Of a DNA stretch of 64,000 nt, positions 62,176 through 64,000 are shown in pieces. The stretch covers positions 62,001-126,000 of the forward strand of contig NZ_JAAKEC010000009.1 in NCBI RefSeq assembly GCF_011038975.1, read 5' to 3'. The stretch's first letter is position 1. Each line of letters begins with the position of its first letter. Both the position numbers and the translations under genes were made by a program. The notes beneath the pieces are model-generated. The model was given only the letters and a program-made list of their open reading frames with translations. It did not search any database and had not been told where the DNA came from. Origin of the DNA: Adlercreutzia sp. ZJ176. Its GTDB lineage: Bacteria > Actinomycetota > Coriobacteriia > Coriobacteriales > Eggerthellaceae.

Positions 62176-62994
62176 CTACTTCGCCGCATCGATGCTCTCA
62201 ATGAGCCTATTCGCCCAGTCTATCGCCTCATCCACGGTCGGAAGCACTTGAAGCCCCAAAGCCGCATCAGCATAGAGGCTCTCCCAATCTTCACCCCTAG
62301 CCACAACGGATGGCCAGCTTTGGAGTTTTCGATAGTTGAAGAGCCTTTCGCAGATCACCCTCGTTTCCGCTAAGTTGACCTCACCCTCGGCGATCTGCAC
62401 CTGGAGGTCGACGAGGTCGTGCGCCCGCGACGAGCCTTCTTCCGTCACCCCGTGAAGCTTCTGCGCGATTTGATAGGGTAGCCTCATGATGGGCACAGGA
62501 TCGAGCGGCGGGAAGCCAAGTCTCTCGAAGATGCCGGAAAGCTCCTTTGGAAATATCATGTCTGGGTCTTCTGCGTCGCCGAGCTCGTTGTGTCCGACTT
62601 CGAGGATGACCGTCATCCATGATTTGCCATTGTAGGACAGATTGACGTCGAAGGGCTGCATGACGTAGGGCTTGGGCACCCCCTTGGGGCTGGCCTGCTT
62701 CTTCTCAACGAGGACTCCCGTGAAGCCGTTCCACCCGACCTCCAGCGAATTCGCCAGCGCCTTCGCGTACTGCTTGATATCCGCCAACCGCGCGGCGTCG
62801 AGGTCTTTCGAGAACCTGGTTGCGGAAGACCCGAACCTGAGCTTGAGCGCGCTTCCGCCCTTGACCGCGCCCTCTGGGAGCATCTGGGCGACTATGGCGT
62901 TTGCCATCGACCGGCGCAGCCGCACGACATCGCCCTCGTCGGCGATGCGCTCGATGGCAATGTCCAGGTTTCTCCGACTGTTTGGCCTGCTCAA
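62176..62994 (-). CDS. abiEii: AbiEii-type nucleotidyltransferase toxin, copy 2
   Basis: The 272 residues are clearly homologous to copy 1 throughout. Motif I is AVKGGSALKLRFG then SKDLDAARL (GS and DxD complete). YQIAQKLHGVTEEGSSRAHD and VDEAIDWANRLIESI are shared. The start is TTG 62994 behind AAGGAG, overlapping the antitoxin stop as TTGA; a longer frame upstream is Arg-rich and is the shadow of AbiEi. Confidence 0.9.
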   Translation of the reverse strand: MSRPNSRRNLDIAIERIADEGDVVRLRRSMANAIVAQMLPEGAVKGGSALKLRFGSSATRFSKDLDAARLADIKQYAKALANSLEVGWNGFTGVLVEKKQASPKGVPKPYVMQPFDVNLSYNGKSWMTVILEVGHNELGDAEDPDMIFPKELSGIFERLGFPPLDPVPIMRLPYQIAQKLHGVTEEGSSRAHDLVDLQVQIAEGEVNLAETRVICERLFNYRKLQSWPSVVARGEDWESLYADAALGLQVLPTVDEAIDWANRLIESIDAAK

Positions 62995-63515
62995 GCTAGC
63001 TCCTTTCTCAACCGTCTGTACTCGTCGTCTCTGACAAGCCCTCGCTCTTTCGCGTTGCGCGCGGCGTCGAGCAGGCGCTCGGGCATCACGCGCCCTTTGC
63101 AAGCCACCAGAGCATCATAAACGCTCTGGCTCGGTATACCCTCGTATATCGTCTGTTCTGCGTCCTTTGCTGGGACGACGCTCACCCATTCGGGCAGGGC
63201 CTTCCTTGTGCGGTTAGGTGTTGCGACCGTGATCTTGGCGGGGTTCACGAGCGCAAGCCCGTGCATCGAGAGCACGGCGTCTCCGACAAGGAAGGCCTCC
63301 TCGCCAACAAGGGCTACCGCCTCGGCGTAGCGGTCGTACTCTGTCGGAACCCATTGCAAGATGCGGTACAGCCCGCGCCCCCGCCGATCGAGCTTCCCGA
63401 GCCTCGCCCAGCGAGAGAGCTCCGACCTCGTGGCTCCGACCTCCTCGGCCTGCGCCGTGGTGACAAGGCCGTAGTTGTCCGCCGCAATCTCGTATATGTC
63501 ATCAAAATGAGTCAT
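62991..63515 (-). CDS. abiEi: AbiEi-type antitoxin, copy 2
   Basis: The 174-residue antitoxin resembles copy 1: DDIYEIAADNYGLVTTAQAEEVG, WARLGKLDRRGRGLYRI, LSMHGLALVNPAKITVATPN, YEGIPSQSVYDALV. The ATG at 63515 lacks a ribosome site and lies six bases after TAACAT. The upstream order is HTH gene, terminator, 16-bp-arm palindrome, promoter. Confidence 0.9.
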   Translation of the reverse strand: MTHFDDIYEIAADNYGLVTTAQAEEVGATRSELSRWARLGKLDRRGRGLYRILQWVPTEYDRYAEAVALVGEEAFLVGDAVLSMHGLALVNPAKITVATPNRTRKALPEWVSVVPAKDAEQTIYEGIPSQSVYDALVACKGRVMPERLLDAARNAKERGLVRDDEYRRLRKELA

Positions 63516-63521
63516 GCCAGA

Positions 63522-63551
63522 ATGTTAGCAAAAATGTATACAAGTTGGCAA
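63522..63551 (-). promoter_or_regulatory. AbiE copy 2 promoter
   Basis: On the minus strand TTGCCA, 18 bases, TAACAT, six bases, ATG. Spacing is identical to copy 1. Confidence 0.7.
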
Positions 63552-63589
63552 TGCTCACGTGATGGCGCCGACAAGTTGGAACTGACTGT

Positions 63590-63626
63590 TCAGACCAACG
63601 GTGCCAATTGGGCACCGTTGGTCTGA
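63590..63626. promoter_or_regulatory. AbiE-associated palindrome, copy D
   Basis: Perfect 16-base arms (63590-63605 and 63611-63626, containing ACGGTGCC / GGCACCGT) with spacer AATTG. The best-preserved copy, 75 bases upstream of AbiEi copy 2. Confidence 0.8.
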
Positions 63627-63652
63627 CCTGGGATGATGCTTGAGAAATGGTC

Positions 63653-63674
63653 GGCTCGCCGTGATCGGCGAGCC
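63653..63674 (-). terminator. Terminator of HTH gene
   Basis: GGCTCGCCG / CGGCGAGCC with a 4-base loop, 12 bases past the HTH stop codon. It is the same hairpin as at 48727. Confidence 0.7.
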
Positions 63675-63685
63675 AGCTGACGCCC

Positions 63686-63928
63686 TCAGGCGCCGCGCCT
63701 TGCGAGCAGGTCCTCGTAGCTCTTCGGCGCGATGCGCACGAGGCGTCCCACATGCACGGCCTCAAGCCTGCCTCCGCGAACGAGCTTGTAGACCATGCTC
63801 TTCGAGACCTGGAGAAGTAACGCGACCTCTTCCGGGCTCAAGAGCTGCACCTGGCCCTTAGACGCGCTCTGTCGCTCCATCCTGCAAAAGTCTACGTGCG
63901 CGTTGCTTGCGATTGTCGAGCTGCTCAT
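63686..63928 (-). CDS. Excisionase-like helix-turn-helix protein
   Basis: An 80-residue DNA-binding protein with the MerR-like excisionase HTH: LLSPEEVALLLQVSKSMVYK, LVRGGRLEAVHVGRLVRI, then APKSYEDLLARRGA. The ATG at 63928 follows AAGGAGG. The family includes phage and ICE excisionases and small regulators. It immediately precedes AbiE copy 2. Tails of the same gene occur at 48762, 55355 and 59551, so it belongs to the repeated cassette. Confidence 0.88.
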   Translation of the reverse strand: MSSSTIASNAHVDFCRMERQSASKGQVQLLSPEEVALLLQVSKSMVYKLVRGGRLEAVHVGRLVRIAPKSYEDLLARRGA

Positions 63929-64000
63929 GGAAGTACCTCCTTCTTCCTGGCGGCATGCCCTTCGCTTCCGCCCCATGGCAGACACGGCGTGGACTCGGCG

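Noticed and set aside
63502-63765. Second conserved frame over the HTH gene end, similar to a frame at 48560-48817
   Set aside because: The likeness follows from DNA identity of the terminator and palindrome; there is no start, and the composition is unlike a protein.

Overview
The window is high-GC bacterial DNA. Formate dehydrogenase with a NuoF/GltD-like partner, LL-diaminopimelate aminotransferase, class III fructose bisphosphatase, a DUF3516-type helicase, frequent GTG/TTG starts and very long antisense ORFs together suggest an anaerobic Actinomycetota of the Coriobacteriia, most likely Eggerthellaceae. This is an inference: no rRNA or tRNA gene was seen that could settle it.

Bases 1-28,700 are mostly housekeeping. 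They hold the end of an unknown gene, an AAA ATPase with a strikingly periodic TTTA array in front of it, ettA, 5-formyltetrahydrofolate cyclo-ligase, a two-gene formate dehydrogenase operon, upp with a radical SAM gene, dapL, a YkgJ-type cysteine-cluster gene, an NhaC-type antiporter, a PAP2 phosphatase, a large helicase, a deformylase-like gene, a bacterioferritin, an RNA methyltransferase with a PARG-like gene, the translationally coupled cluster fbp / BadF-type kinase / ABC exporter, and a LOG protein. Intergenic gaps near 13.4, 20.3 and 23.0 kb carry 125-bp palindromic repeats, and a perfect 30-bp inverted repeat brackets 20,034-22,665.

Bases 29,000-40,650 are regulators and small transport or enzyme genes. 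They include a GGDEF-PAS-GGDEF-EAL protein, antitoxin remnants, a GNAT enzyme, a TetR gene facing an HXXEE membrane protein across a 27-bp palindrome, a methyltransferase behind a promoter and a structured leader, a MerR/GyrI regulator with a 19-bp-spaced promoter, a FetAB-like ABC pair and a TDT-family transporter.

Bases 40,700-64,000 form an accessory island of defence and toxin-antitoxin modules with many gene corpses. There are three intact AbiEi/AbiEii pairs (42,983-44,331; 57,918-59,359; 62,176-63,515), an internally deleted pair (48,439-48,635), an orphan AbiEi N-terminal piece (50,862-51,085), a SIR2-HerA operon (51,712-54,744) with a one-base frameshift at a T7 tract inside herA, a second GGDEF/EAL protein of different base composition, an ABC-F ATPase, a CFI-box protein and remnants of GGDEF, QueG-like, SRAP, BspA-like and RAYT genes. 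The AbiE modules share parts: an excisionase-like HTH gene or only its last codons, a GC-rich terminator, a palindrome of the type ACGGTGCCAA-n-TTGGCACCGT, a promoter whose -10 box lies exactly 6 nt before the AbiEi ATG (predicting leaderless mRNA), and a GGAGTAAAT-type repeat on the 3' side. This looks like a repeatedly inserted or duplicated cassette, and it is the most interesting pattern here.
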